A stretch of 64,000 nucleotides of DNA from Panax quinquefolius (GCA_020205615.1 CM035152.1:117836043-117900042); one strand, 5' to 3'. Shown: positions 49,618 to 60,615, counted from the first letter of the stretch. The notes: generated from the sequence alone by a model not told the origin. Program-made: numbers and translations.

Positions 49618-49970
49618 TTTTGCCTTTGAAATTTACGTACGTACCTGGTATGCCGAAGAGATGAGGATACCTTGACTTTATTTCAGATTCTAACTCTTGA
49701 GGTAAAACCTTTGAGTGTTGAATATGATCCTTTTTATCCAAGATTTTAACGCGTATCTCCTCATACCTTAAATCTTCTGCTATCTCGTCTAGTTCTAATT
49801 TAATAATGTGGTTCTGGTCATCCACATATTTACGTAACATCGATACATTAAAAACATTATGAATACACGACATACTTTGCAGTAAAATGAGTCTATAGGC
49901 CACAGTTCCTACTTGATCGAGGATTTTAAATGGGCCAATTAAATCGAGGGTTGATATTTGCTCTCTTCAG
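49610..49970 (-). pseudogene. Element C: integrase tail remnant
   Basis: The minus strand carries MAYRLILLQSMS, IHNVFNVSMLRKYVDD and, near the end, [17 protein letters not shown], the same tail as element B at 35517-35852. The central chromodomain-like block (the VLWRNH motif) is deleted. The rest of integrase is missing. Confidence 0.85.
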
Positions 49971-50370
49971 CAACTCTTTCTTTTAAAATAACGCCCTATT
50001 AAACCTTCTTCTTCGTATTCATCAGCTCCGGGTCTGTAGCTTTAGCAGCTTTAACATTATCGACTAGAGTCGGTTCTAATCATATATTTGTTATCTTCAC
50101 GTAGGTTTATATATTCGCACTTGTAAACGCATATGATCATCTACTCAATGTGTCAGCTACCACGTTCGCTCTTCCACAATGATATTGAATGGTATGATCG
50201 TAATCTTCAACAGCTCGAGCCAACGTCTTTGGCGCATTATACGTTCATTTTGGTTGAAGAAATATTTAAGGGTTTTATACTGGGGTCAATACAAAATTCA
50301 ATTTCACGCTCTGGGGTAGGTCAAGAAGTCTTCAGGGAATACATCAAGAAATTTATTAACAATAGAAATA
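49971..50370 (-). pseudogene. Element C: pol deletion scar
   Basis: Within 400 bp the minus strand passes from the start of RT (FPEDFLTYP, EFCIDP) straight into the end of RNase H ([21 protein letters not shown]), then a relic of the RNase H-integrase linker, then the integrase tail. All catalytic parts of RT and integrase are missing. The first junction lies near 50280 at ATAAAACCC, which fits both flanking sequences. Confidence 0.75.
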
Positions 50371-50991
50371 TCATTCAAAACTGTGACTCTCATCCAAGAC
50401 TTGGATAGCACATGTAATGAAGGTTTCTCCTAATGGAGCTTCAAAAAATAAGTCAAAGTATAATTTCTTCGGAGTCAAATTTAAACGTTGAGCGCAAGTA
50501 GGAGAAATAAAGGAATGGCTAGAACCGGTATCAAATAAAGTATAAACTTGGCTAGAGTTTATGATTAGCTTACCCGTGATCACCTCATTCGGATTCCTCA
50601 TTTTTTGGGAGGTTACGACAAATGCACTCCCTTGAACTACTGGTTTTGTCTTGTCTGGGACACCCTTGGATGCCTCCATCCCAGCTGGACTTGACTTTGG
50701 TGCACGACAAAATCGGGCTAGGTGACCTTCTTTTCTATGATTATAACATGCTTTGGACTGCATCGTGAAGTTTGGACTTATGTGTCCTTCCCCTCCACAT
50801 TTGTAACATACGACCGACGGTCGTTCTCCTTCCTCGACGATTGGGTCTTTGGTCTGACGACGTCTTTCCATCTTTGCTGAACCTTCTCTTCTTAAACTTT
50901 CCACTCCTATTGTCTTGGCCATGATTACCACCAAAGTGGTTATCATGTTGATTCCCTCCACATTTGTTCTCAAGCCGATGATTGCTACCAT
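50371..50991 (-). pseudogene. Element C: Gag zinc knuckles and start of protease
   Basis: A 206-codon open stretch. Two knuckles are degraded: CYKCGGEGHISPNF has lost its last cysteine and CYNHRKEGHLARFC its second. The protease motif is intact as TLFDTGSSHSFIS, the only proper DTG among the Ty3 proteases seen here, but the domain is cut after GETFIT. The first methionine lies inside Gag and is not a true start. Confidence 0.85.
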
Positions 50992-50999
50992 TTGGTATT

Positions 51000-51781
51000 A
51001 TCGACTTGTGTTTACCGCTCTCTCTTGGTTGGGTTGACTCATTATCGCACTCCAATAATCGAGCCCTATTCACAACATCTGAATACAAACCACAGTTTAT
51101 GAGAGATAAGGTATTGGCGTATCTCGGGTTTCAAACCTCTTAAAACATCTGCGTCATTCTCTCCTCATTATCAACCAAGTGGGACGTAAAACCAAGAGAC
51201 AACTCTAGCAAACTTAGCTTCGTCTTGCGCCACGGTCGTATTGTTTTGCTCAAGCTTGATGAACTCCACCTCCTTCATGTGACGAATACTTTCGAGGATA
51301 GTACTTGTCGTTGAACAACTCTTGGAACTTCTCCCAAGACATCTTTAGTCTGGCGAGTTGAGTACTTTCTGATTCCCACCGATAATCGCCTCGCACGCAA
51401 CATGAAGGTGGCAAAGGGAACCTTTTATTCCTCGGAGCATCCAAGACATCAAATATCTTGTTGATCTACTTTATCCACGTCTCCGCTATAAGTGGTTTTG
51501 GCTCTCAAAAAAACTCTGGTGGTCCCAGCTCCTTGAACTGCTTAGCGGTGACTGTCCGAGAGTTGTCAGTGTTTCCACCTACATTTTGGACAGGAGCCGC
51601 TCTGGCCTGATGTTGCATGAATTGCATAAAGCCTCTGAACATCCCATTGTTCACCATTTCATCGGTGTTATTGTTTTTATGAGGATTATTATCTTCATTG
51701 CACATTACCCTAGGCATTGATCGTTGGTGACTCAACGGTCTCATGTGCTTCATTGCTTATCTCAACATTTTAGGTTGCCAT
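51000..51781 (-). pseudogene. Element C: Gag N-terminal and capsid part
   Basis: The likely start is ATG at 51781 (MAT, then a stop, then NVEISNEAHETVE), matching element A at 2679. The open run 51753-51505 ends KQFKELGPPEF. The run 51444-51250 continues capsid with the KMSWEKFQELFNDKYYP block. Frameshifts separate them. There is no leader ORF: only about 175 bp separate the primer-binding site from Gag. Confidence 0.8.
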
Positions 51782-51954
51782 TTTCAAATACTGTCACAAA
51801 ATAAGGGTTAATTAACATATCACATATTATCTTTATACTTTTACCGACCAATTAAATACCAAATAAACTTAGGTAGGTCATACTAGCGAATGAATTCCCC
51901 GTCTCTCACCTCCTAGTTCTTGTCTCACATCTCAGCCAGGGATCATATCCCTAA

Positions 51955-51967
51955 GCTTTGCTACCAA
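51955..51967 (-). other. Primer-binding site, element C (mutated)
   Basis: The minus strand reads TTGGTAGCAAAGC, two changes from the element A version, next to the LTR end. Confidence 0.75.
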
Positions 51968-52248
51968 TTGTGACGCCCCCAAAAATAGGTATACATCACC
52001 CATCTTGAGTCGCCAGATACATGATACAAAATACAAATACAACTTAATTATACAAACGTCGTGTAAAAATACGACAAAACATAGCTGAGAGTTTTAATAA
52101 GAATATTGTCATCTAGACAATATCCACACTCAAAGGAGTCCTCATTATATTTATTGTCACTCTATTTAACAAAATAGTGAGGACTACTAATGCTATCATC
52201 TCGACCGTCACTCCGTTCCCCGACTCGTCCCAGCTATATTCTCATTTC

Positions 52249-54757
52249 CTGTAGAGAACAGTGAAAGAAAAGGTTGAGCTCAACTAGCTAAGTAAGAAAT
52301 ATTATGTCTAAGATAATGCAGAATAAATTATCATTAGTCTTCAACAATGTTAAACTGATAAAATACAATAGACATCAAGTTTAACTGCAGCGGAATAAGC
52401 ATTCCATTAGAAGAGTTAAGTAGAGCATGATATCTACTATCTTCTATGATTTAAAATGTTTTCATCAATTTTTATCACTGAGACTTAGCTTAATAAATAA
52501 ACTACATCATCGAGTCATCCCTGCACTACGGGCCAAGGATATTCATTAAATCATCAATGGTCATGACTATACCGAATAATCCCTGGTCATAATCATACCA
52601 AAAACTGTCCATCAATGCACTATAAGCCACTGAGGATTTTTTTTACCACATCATTCGTCACATTACGGTCATGACTATACCGAATAATCCCTGGTCATAA
52701 TCACACCAAGTCCATCTATGCACGTAAGCCAAAGATGACTTTTGTCACAATATAAACATGAGAACGATGACAATGATATAAACATTAATCAAACAAAAAC
52801 AAGGATAAATATTAAAGACTTTAAATTTATCGAAATATTATCAATCACTTAATAAACTCATAATCTAATATTATTAATATTATAATAATATTTTAATCAC
52901 TTCTTAAACTTATAAACAATTTATTTCAATTATTTATACTTTACCAAATAATGCATTTAATCATTCAAAATGCTATACTCATAAGATTTCATCACCAATG
53001 ATCAAATCCCTTATCAAAAAATCTGCATATACCCTATATAGGATTCCCAAGCCATAAAATCCTATTTACTAATTTTTTACTTCACATAACATATTTAACT
53101 CATATGTTCGTAACTAAACCATTTTTATGAAAAATTACCAAATCAACTTGTTATTTTTCTATCCTTTACCCAAACATATATACATATATTTCATACACAA
53201 CAAGTATTTTTTTTATAATTTTTCAACTCTCTTAAGTATTTTTCAAAAATCAATTTCTAATTAATTCCTTAAGAAATTAGCTACCTCAAGTTTAACTCCA
53301 AAAATTCCCAAATCTTGGCAGGATCTTACACATGTTAACATGAGCTTCCAGTTTAAATTTCATGGTCATCGGAGTTATAGAACTCCGGTTATAGCATTTT
53401 TCGTCAAAAAAACCTAAATATTGAAATAGTCATAACTTGCTCATTTTAACTCGTAATGAGCTCATATTTGGACAGGAGATACTTTATACCATATATTTTC
53501 ATGTCCCAAAAGGCCGGAATTTTTCTCACAAACTAAGTGGCCGAAAATGCCCTTTTAAATTTCTGGACAGTAGCCTTTTTGGTACTTTGCAGTTTTTGAC
53601 TCCATTGCTAAAATTAGTCCACACGAAAATCTACAACACCTTTTCCAGTGATTCCACTTGGATAAGTTAGAAAACTCATGGATCTAACTCTAGAACTTGA
53701 CCACACTCAAAAATTTGAAATATAATAGGAGATATGGTTAATTGAATTTCATATTCAATTTTCACCAAAATCTGATTTTCAACCCTTTGTGATTTTTAAG
53801 AAACTTTCATGTTTTCACATAATAACCAACATAACTCATCATGACAATGACATAATAATTCAATAAAACAAGTTCAAGAATAAATTTTAAAGATTTATAA
53901 GTTAATTTATCCTGAACTTAATAATGTCCATATTGTCAACATGATACTTCTTTGTGGAGAAAAATTCAAGAATGCTCAGAAGAATATTTCCACAAAAAGA
54001 TACTGGATGAAGCGCAAATATCCAGGATATTCAACTAATTTCAAGGAATATAGAAGCCAAAGCTTTAACCAACTGTGTATAATAGAATATATGAAACTGC
54101 AAATGGATTTTCGCACGCCATGCGATAATCCACGTAGCCAGATCATTTCCATAATTTAATAAGAAATGAATACAAAGGATCATTGACCATGAATGTGGTA
54201 ATCCACACAGACAGGTTATTCCAACAGAATAATAAAGAATGGAACAACAGAAGGATTCACCATGCATGTGATAGATTGTACAGACAGGTTATTCCCAACA
54301 GAATAATAAATAATGGAACCAGGTCATGCGTAAACGCACAGACATGATATTTCGATAGAATAATAATGAACGAAACTAGGTCAGGCGAAATTCGCACCGA
54401 CAGGATATTCCAACATAATAATAAAGAATGGAATAACAACAGAAATCACCATGCATGCGATAGATCGCACAGACATGTTATTCCAACAGAATAATAAATA
54501 ATGGAACCAGGTCATGCGTAAACGCACAGATAAGATATTCCAACAGAATGATAAAGAATGGAATAATAGAAGAATTTCACCATGTATGCGGTACTTCGCA
54601 TAGACAGGTTATTCCAACATAATAATAAAGAATGGAATAATAGAAGAATTTCACCATGTATGCGGTACTTCGCATATACAGGTTATTCCAACATAATAAT
54701 AAGGAATGGAATAACAGAAGTTCTCTTCATGAATACGAAAGAAATAATACCCCTTAC
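52249..54757 (-). other. Predicted LTR intron in element C
   Basis: Donor ATAAG|GTAAGG and acceptor CTCTACAG|G in element sense give a 2509-bp intron; the 3' LTR predicts 2514 bp (36858-39371). The distance from acceptor to LTR end is 280 bp. Splicing has not been shown. Confidence 0.5.
54120..54720. repeat. Hairpin-bearing tandem units, element C 5' LTR
   Basis: Nine units of 57-75 bp share ACAGACAGGTTATTCCAACA and AATAATAAAGAATGGAATAA. Each has a small variable hairpin: TGTGG-TAAT-CCACA (54195), TGCG-TAAA-CGCA (54327 and 54515), GCGAA-A-TTCGC (54384), TGCGAT-AG-ATCGCA (54456) and TATGCG-GTACTT-CGCATA (54585 and 54659). A second stem, TTATTCCA/TGGAATAA, spans the rest of the unit. The array sits just inside the predicted intron, next to the donor. 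Confidence 0.75.
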
Positions 54758-54913
54758 CTTATAAAGAAGAGTACTCCGACGGGTAGGGCGGGGATATACT
54801 TGAAGAAAACTTGCACTACGCTCAAAGCTTCTTAAAACTCTAAAGAAATACGCTCAAGATTATAGAAGAGAATTCTCTGAATTTCTGGTGTGATTTCAAT
54901 TCTAACTAAGCAT

Positions 54914-54925
54914 CCTATTTATAGG
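54914..54925 (-). promoter_or_regulatory. TATA box of element C 5' LTR
   Basis: The minus strand reads CCTATAAATAGG, 157 bp upstream of the predicted donor. The related boxes in LTR P, B, the solo LTR and at 63572 are nearly identical. Confidence 0.65.
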
Positions 54926-54951
54926 AAAATAGAAAGGATACTATGCAATAA

Positions 54952-54994
<43 letters not shown>

Positions 54995-56025
54995 ATTTAA
55001 AATCTAATAAAACAATTAACTTTATAAAAGTATTCTATTTTATATAAAAAGATTTTACTATGCAAACACTATGCAGGTACTATGCATAATAAAATATATT
55101 ATATTCTAATTATTGTCTAATAAAACAAATAACTTTATAAAAGTATTATGTTTTATATAAAAAGATTTTACTATGCAAAACACTATGCATAATAAAATAT
55201 ATTATATTCTAATTATTGTCTAATAAAACAAATAACTTTATAAAAGTATTCTGTTTTATATAAAAAACTTTTCTGTTTTATTACATTAATAATACTAATA
55301 AAACAAAATTTATATAATATATATACTTCCGTGACCTCATAAAAAGACACCTCAATATATTTAACAACATTTATCATCATTATTATAATTCACAATATTA
55401 ATCGACTAGGTCGCTCCCAGGAAAGAGGGGGCTTTCCAATAAGGATTTCTCCCTATTGGCGCGCAATTAGGTGACCAAACCTCTCCTTGGCAGAACTTTT
55501 AGACATCGTTAATATCGCAAATAATAATATTTATAACTTCATTGTCTCAATTATTGATTTAATAATATACAAAATATCGACAATAATTGAATCAAATAAC
55601 GTGAGATACTATGCAACAATTACTGTAGCAATAATCGAACAAAACTGAGTGACTTCTCACGCAAGCATCAATAATCAAGACCGTGGGCTACTATGCAACC
55701 ACGTGTATTACTGTACTTTTAACACCGGGTGTTTCAACAGTTAACGGTAAAACTTCCACCGTTATTTTCATAAAAATATTTCTGTCGTTTTCTTAATCCG
55801 ATAATAATTCCGTTGTGGTGTCCACTAATGATTGTACCGTCGTACGGATATTCCCCGACAAAAAGAATATTCCCCGACCAATCGAATATAATACAACTTG
55901 CATACTTTGCAAAATTTATAAATATTACCCACAACTATAACATTATATCAAACTCACACCATAATATTCAAAAAAAAATATTTTGAGAAATTTAAATCTT
56001 TATTCATAAAATTTGGGGTCTCACA

Positions 56026-56030
56026 AAGAC
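56026..56030. repeat. Target site duplication AAGAC, right of element C
   Basis: Pairs with 36573-36577. Confidence 0.95.
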
Positions 56031-56380
56031 CAGTAACGAAATCCATGGTAATGTGCTCCCACTTCCATTCTGGAATTTCAAATGGTTGCAATGGACCTTT
56101 TGGCACTTGATGCTCTGCCTTGACTCGTTGACAAGTTAGACACCTTGAGATAAACCCCGCTATCTCTCTCTCTTCATATTGCTCCACCAAAATGTATGTC
56201 AAAGATCACGATACATTTTGGTACTCCCAAGATGGATTGTAAACGGTGTGTTGTGCGCCTCCATCATGATTTTATACTTCAAGTAAGAATCGTTAGGAAC
56301 ACAAAGTCCGGAGTTGACTCAAAGTATTCCTTCTTCATCGATTCTTGCTTCCGAAATAGCACCTTTCTTACACTTTCTTC
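56031..56380 (-). pseudogene. Element B: integrase zinc finger and start of core
   Basis: The minus strand reads AHNTPFTIHPGSTKMYRDL, then a stop, then SNMKREIAGF, RCLTCQRVKAEHQVPKG (the CXXC of the HHCC finger) and EWKWEHITMDFVTGL with the first catalytic aspartate. Element C interrupts the frame right after this. The remainder continues at 36577. Confidence 0.9.
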
Positions 56381-56995
56381 CTCATACGCATCAGCTCCAG
56401 GTCTGTAGCTTGAGTAGCTTTAACTTTATCGATTAAATTCGGTTCCACTCGTATATTCGCCATCATCACATGGGTCCCTGGAGTCTTTAACTCTATTTTT
56501 ATCCTTTCCAAAGTCGTACAAAATGGGCCTTTGCGTTGACAATATTGCACTCGTGCCCGCATATGATCTTCTACTCAATGCGTTAGCTACTACGTTTGCT
56601 TTTCCAGCATCGTATTGGATGGTATGATCATAATCTTTCAACAACTCAAGCCATCATCGTTACCGCATGTTGAGTTCCTTTTGGGTGAAGAAATATTTGA
56701 GGCTTTTATGATCCGTATAGATTTCCACCTTCTCTCCATACAGGTAATGCCTCCAAATCTTAAGCGTTAAAAAGCATTGCTTAACTCTAGATCATGAGTA
56801 GGATAATTCCTCTCATATTCTTTGAGTTGTCGCGAGGCATAGGCTATGACTTTCCTATGTTGCATGAGAACACATCCTAACCCTTTGCCTGAAGCATCAC
56901 TATAGATGACAAACCCCTCCGAGCTAGATGGTATTGTCGAAGCAGGTCTTTGAAATGAGTCTTCTCTTGAGTTGTTGAAAATTCTTCTCACATTC
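56381..56995 (-). pseudogene. Element B: RNase H
   Basis: The minus strand carries [43 protein letters not shown] (56925-56775), then DYDHTIQYDAGKANVVANALSRR (56640-56570) and the linker toward integrase (ELKTPGTHVMMANIRVEPNL, DLELMRMRKKV). The RNase H catalytic residues in YSDAS and in THDLEL are present. A frameshift near 56770-56750 breaks it. Confidence 0.88.
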
Positions 56996-56999
56996 CTCG

Positions 57000-58000
57000 T
57001 TCCAACTGAACTTTGTATCTTTTCGAGTTAGCTGAGTTAATGGAGTAGCGATTCAAGAAAATCCTTCCACGAATCTTCGATAATAACCACCTAAGCCGAG
57101 AAAGCTACGTACTTCGATCACTGAATTTGGTTGCGCCCAGCTTTGAATTGCTTCAATCTTCGCTAGGTGAACAGATATTCCATGATTTGATATCATGTGC
57201 CCAAGGAATGCAACTTCCTCAAGCCAGAACTCACATTTCTTCAACTGGCATATAGCTTGTTTTCACGAAGCTTTTGGAGTATCAGCCTCAAGTGTTGCTC
57301 ATGGTCTTCAAGGGTTTTGGAGTATATGAGGATGTCATCAATAAAGACGACCACAAAGTGATCCAAATATTCCTTGAATACTCGATTCATCATGTCCATG
57401 AAGGCAACAGGAACATTAGTCAATCCAAAAGACATGACTAGGAATTCATAATGATTTGATATCATGTGCCCAAGGAATGCAACTTCCTCAAGCCAGAACT
57501 CACATTTCTTCAACTGGCATATAGCTTGTTTTCACGAAGCTTTTGGAGTATCAGCCTCAAGTGTTGCTCATGGTCTTCACGGGTTTTGGAGTATATGAGG
57601 ATGTCATCAATAAAGACGACCACAAAGTGATCCAAATATTCCTTGAATACTCGATTCATCATGTCCATGAAGGCAAGGAACATTAGTCGATCAAAAGACA
57701 TGACTAGAATTCATAATGCTCGTGATTGAGTTACGAAAGCGGTGTTTGGAATGTCATCGGTTTTATTCTTCAACTGATGATATCCGAACGAATCAATCTT
57801 TGAAAAGAATTTGGCTCCTTGCAATCGGTCAAACGGGTCATCAATGCTAGAGTAATAGCGAACCTATTTTTGATGGTGACATGATTCGACTCCAGATAAT
57901 CAATACAAAGTCGCATACTTCCATCTTTCTTCTTTACTGAATAGAACGCAGAGCACCCCAAGGAGGCGTCTTGGGGCCGAATGAAACCGATGTCTAACAA
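57000..58000 (-). pseudogene. Element B: reverse transcriptase with internal duplication
   Basis: Starting at 58000 the minus strand reads LDIGFIRPQDASLGCSAFYSVKKKDGSMRLCIDY, then a decayed stretch. The palm [14 protein letters not shown] (catalytic FIDD box) appears twice, at about 57650-57600 and 57380-57330, because 269 bp are tandemly duplicated. The downstream copy continues into [16 protein letters not shown] and SFLGLGGYYRRFVEGFS. The duplication puts a second palm into the protein and would abolish activity. Confidence 0.9.
57182..57718. repeat. Direct tandem duplication inside RT (2 x about 269 bp)
   Basis: ATGATTTGATATCATGTGCC begins at 57182 and at 57451. Copy 1 is 57182-57450 and copy 2 is 57451-57718, with only a few differences (a C/A change in the TCTTCA/CACGG stretch and small indels near the end). 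Confidence 0.92.
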
Positions 58001-58692
58001 TTCTGTAGTTGGGTTTTAACTCTTGAAGTTCAATAGGAGCCATTCGATATGGGGCTTTGGAAATGGGTTTTGTACTTAATTCAAGGTCGATACAAAATTC
58101 TCAATTTCACGCTCTGGGGGTAGGCAAGGAATTTCTTGAGGGAATACGTCAGGAAATTTATTAACAATAGAAATATCATTCAAATCTGTTGTATTTTTAT
58201 TTAAATCTGTGACATGGGCTAAGAAAGCGACATCCAGATTTTTCAATAAATGAATAGCTTTATGACTTGATATGGTGGTGATTTTAGTGGTTTGGTTGCT
58301 TGAATTCGCATAATAGGTTGGTTAGGAATATGAAAGCTAACAACCTTACGAAAATAATCGATTTTAGCATGATGAGTAGTTAACCAATCAATCCCTAAAA
58401 TCACATCAAATGCAAGTATTTTCAAGGAAATATGATCGACATGTAACGTGCGGTTATCGATTTGAATCAAACAAGACTTATAAACAGTGGATGTAATGAA
58501 TGTTTCTTTCAACGGAGTTTCAACATATAAGTCAAAGTCTAATTTCTCCAGAGTCAAATTTAAACGTTAAGTGCAAGTAGGAGAAATGAAAGAATGGGTA
58601 GAATCGGTATTAAATAAAGTATAAACTTCACTAGAGTTTATGATTAGCTTACCCGTGATCACCTCGTTCAGATTCCTCACTTTTTGGGAGAA
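58001..58692 (-). pseudogene. Element B: protease and protease-RT linker
   Basis: The minus strand reads NEVITGKLIINS, TLFNTDSTHSFIS (active site DTG changed to NTD, so dead), a stop at the next glutamine, then TLEKLDFDLYVE, FDVILGIDWL and the linker to RT. The element is cut at 58692, where Gag should continue upstream; LTR sequence follows instead. Confidence 0.85.
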
Positions 58693-58812
58693 TAATACCC
58701 CTTACCTTAGAAGAAAGGCTGGATCTTTGGAATAGTGAGGTAGCATACTTCTCTTCTTCTTTCTCTCTATAATTTCTCTCTAATATAATTGCTCTGGCGA
58801 GGAATCCGGCGA
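58693..58812 (-). repeat. LTR fragment (donor and exon 1 region)
   Basis: About 100 bp match LTR B around 34205-34310 (AATACCCCTTACCTTAGAAG onward, including the predicted donor). It joins protease sequence directly on its left and an inverted protease copy on its right. Confidence 0.75.
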
Positions 58813-58892
58813 GGTGATCCAGGTAAGCTAATCATAAACTCTGAGTGAAGTTTATACTTTATTTGATCTAGGTTCTACCCATTCTTTCATTT
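58813..58892 (+). repeat. Inverted copy of protease sequence beside the gap
   Basis: About 80 bp are the reverse complement of 58586-58665 with a few differences, forming an 80-bp inverted repeat around the 147 bp between the arms. It ends at the N run. Confidence 0.85.
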
Positions 58893-58992
58893 NNNNNNNN
58901 NNNNNNNNNNNNNNNNNNNNNNNNNNNNNNNNNNNNNNNNNNNNNNNNNNNNNNNNNNNNNNNNNNNNNNNNNNNNNNNNNNNNNNNNNNNN
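58893..58992. other. Scaffold gap (100 N)
   Basis: Exactly 100 N. An open frame that appears to cross it (58887-59102) is not real. Confidence 0.99.
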
Positions 58993-59832
58993 AGTCTATC
59001 CACATATCTTGCATGCTTTGATCCTACGCTTAGGATCCCCTTGTTCCACTCCAGTATTCCCGGAGTTAAAATTCTTCCTCTTGGACAGACTTCCACTGCC
59101 ACTAGCTCCTTCGACCTTGGGTCCTCCCTCTACTCCACTCTTATTCTTTTTCTCTTTGTGGTATTGGCTCAAAGCCTCACTACCATCCTCCGCAATAATT
59201 TCTTTCTCCGAATGGTCCCATATGAGGCACTCTAGAAAGCGAAATCCTACTTATAGAGCCGTGGTTTGGGACCGCTCAAACCCTACGAGCCTTCCTCTCC
59301 TCAAAGTCCACTGGTGTGGAAAAACCTTACCAATTCATTAAATTTGGCACGTCTTTGAGGGAACTGTCATGTCCCTCGCTTAAGTTCTAAGAACTTAATC
59401 TCCATCCCCCCATGCTTGTAGGGAAATAGTTCTCAAGAATACCTTCTTGATTGTCCCCACGTGTCAGATGTCTGTTTCTAGCCCCACTGTGAGCCTCCCA
59501 CCAAAAGTTGGCTTCTCCTTCATCATATAGGTCGCAAAAAATAGCTTTTCGCCTCCCCCAAGTTTGTAATAACAAATGCCTTCTTTATTTCCTTTACCCA
59601 TGTCCGGCCTCAATTGTGCCTGTAGTTCCTTTGAACTTCTATGGACCTACACTTTTAAATTCCTCAAGGTAGTCATTCTGGATACCCTAGGGACTACGGG
59701 TGTTCTACCCCCGATTTGATTAAATGCAGCCGTTAATAAATTAACGAACTCTTGCATAGGGTTGTTTTGAACCCCCAGATTATCGTTATGGGACTCAGCC
59801 TCCTGATTACGTTGTCTTCTTCTTGGCGGCAT
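58993..59832 (-). pseudogene. Element D: Gag (frameshifted)
   Basis: Gag starts at 59832 (MPPRRRQRNQEAE), close to the Gag starts of E2 and F. It continues MQEFVNLLTAAFNQIGG, then after frameshifts EGEANFWWEA near 59500, ENYFPTSMGG near 59430, a serine- and glycine-rich linker near 59090 and the beginning of the first zinc knuckle near 59010, where the gap cuts it. The frame is broken several times, so this Gag is dead while the ORF upstream is intact. Confidence 0.8.
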
Positions 59833-60117
59833 TTTCTGATTAAACAAATAAAGTTTCATTACTATCTATTTACTTACTTAGTTATTATTCGCCAAACAAC
59901 AACTCATACCATAACAAAGCATATTAAATGCAAACTTCATTATATTCATATGCTTCTTCATAGTTTGAAACTATTTATAATTTGTTTCCATAGCTAAAAG
60001 CTATTACATTTCTATCCCGCAATTGAACTTCAAAAAAGTTGGGATTTACAACAAGACTACCCTTTTATACAAAAGAGGATTTTACGTCACTACACACATA
60101 TTTATAACTCTAGACTT

Positions 60118-60615
60118 CTAATATTGCATAACAACATTCTCGTGTTTCTCATTCGCAAGAATCGACACAATATCCCGACTAATAGTATGTCGAGTTTGTC
60201 CAGACTCAATGGAATAACAAGCAATTTTCAGCTTGGGATCCTTATGAGCACTCTCATAGATGTAAGATATCCTTGCTATCTTCTGGTCCTTCTTCCTCAG
60301 TTCTTTACGAAGCTCATCGACCTCATTCTTACAATCTGTCACCTTATTCTTCATGAGCACCTTCTCATCATGCTCAATCTCAAAATCTGCTTCTGCAGAC
60401 TCCTTAGCTTCATGGAGATCACTAATCTCCTTCCTCTGGTTCTGCACAATAATGCGCAGTTGCACATTCCGGTCAAGCACTGCCAGATACAATGCCCTCA
60501 TTGCCTCTGAAGGTGTTGGCTCTAGTGCAGGTACCACCGTATTAAACGATGCTACCTCCATCTCCCCATCCACATCGACCAACATATCCCTATACATGAA
60601 GCTATCGATGGACAT
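60118..60615 (-). CDS. Element D: intact leader ORF, coiled-coil protein
   Basis: An uninterrupted 165-codon ORF lies between the primer-binding site and Gag. It starts at MSIDSFMYRDM. Residues 60-113 or so (LRIIVQNQRKEISDLHEAKE through DELRKELRKKD) are charged with heptad-like spacing and likely form a coiled coil. There is no zinc knuckle, signal peptide or membrane segment. It matches in place, but not clearly in sequence, the leader ORFs of E2 and F. I recognise no known family. It is the only long intact frame in the window with a plausible start, although coding is not proven. Confidence 0.6.
   Translation of the reverse strand: MSIDSFMYRDMLVDVDGEMEVASFNTVVPALEPTPSEAMRALYLAVLDRNVQLRIIVQNQRKEISDLHEAKESAEADFEIEHDEKVLMKNKVTDCKNEVDELRKELRKKDQKIARISYIYESAHKDPKLKIACYSIESGQTRHTISRDIVSILANEKHENVVMQY

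Larger units (their letters stand above)
36578..56025 (-). mobile_element. Element C: long-LTR, internally deleted Ty3/gypsy
   Basis: The insertion spans 19.4 kb, or 10.4 kb without nested copia G. Its two LTRs are 4057 bp and 3986 bp (copia excluded), while the internal part is only 2370 bp and keeps Gag, half of protease and the chromodomain-like tail. Flanked by AAGAC duplications inside element B integrase. Confidence 0.92.
51969..56025 (-). repeat. Element C 5' LTR (complete, 4057 bp)
   Basis: The only complete uninterrupted C-type LTR here: TGTGACGCCCCC to GGGTCTCACA on the plus strand. In element sense the order is start (56025), TATA box (54914-54925), exon 1, predicted donor (54757), hairpin array (54720-54120), AT-rich intron body, acceptor (52249) and terminal exon. 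TA repeats lie at 54957-54990. Open frames at 53437, 53941, 54257 and 55734 do not resemble genes. Confidence 0.92.

Noticed and set aside
54120..54720. CRISPR-like array of repeats and spacers
   Set aside because: Units are tandem with variable length and lie inside a plant LTR. There are no cas genes and the organism is eukaryotic.
58887..59102. Open frame crossing the second gap
   Set aside because: Its middle is N bases.
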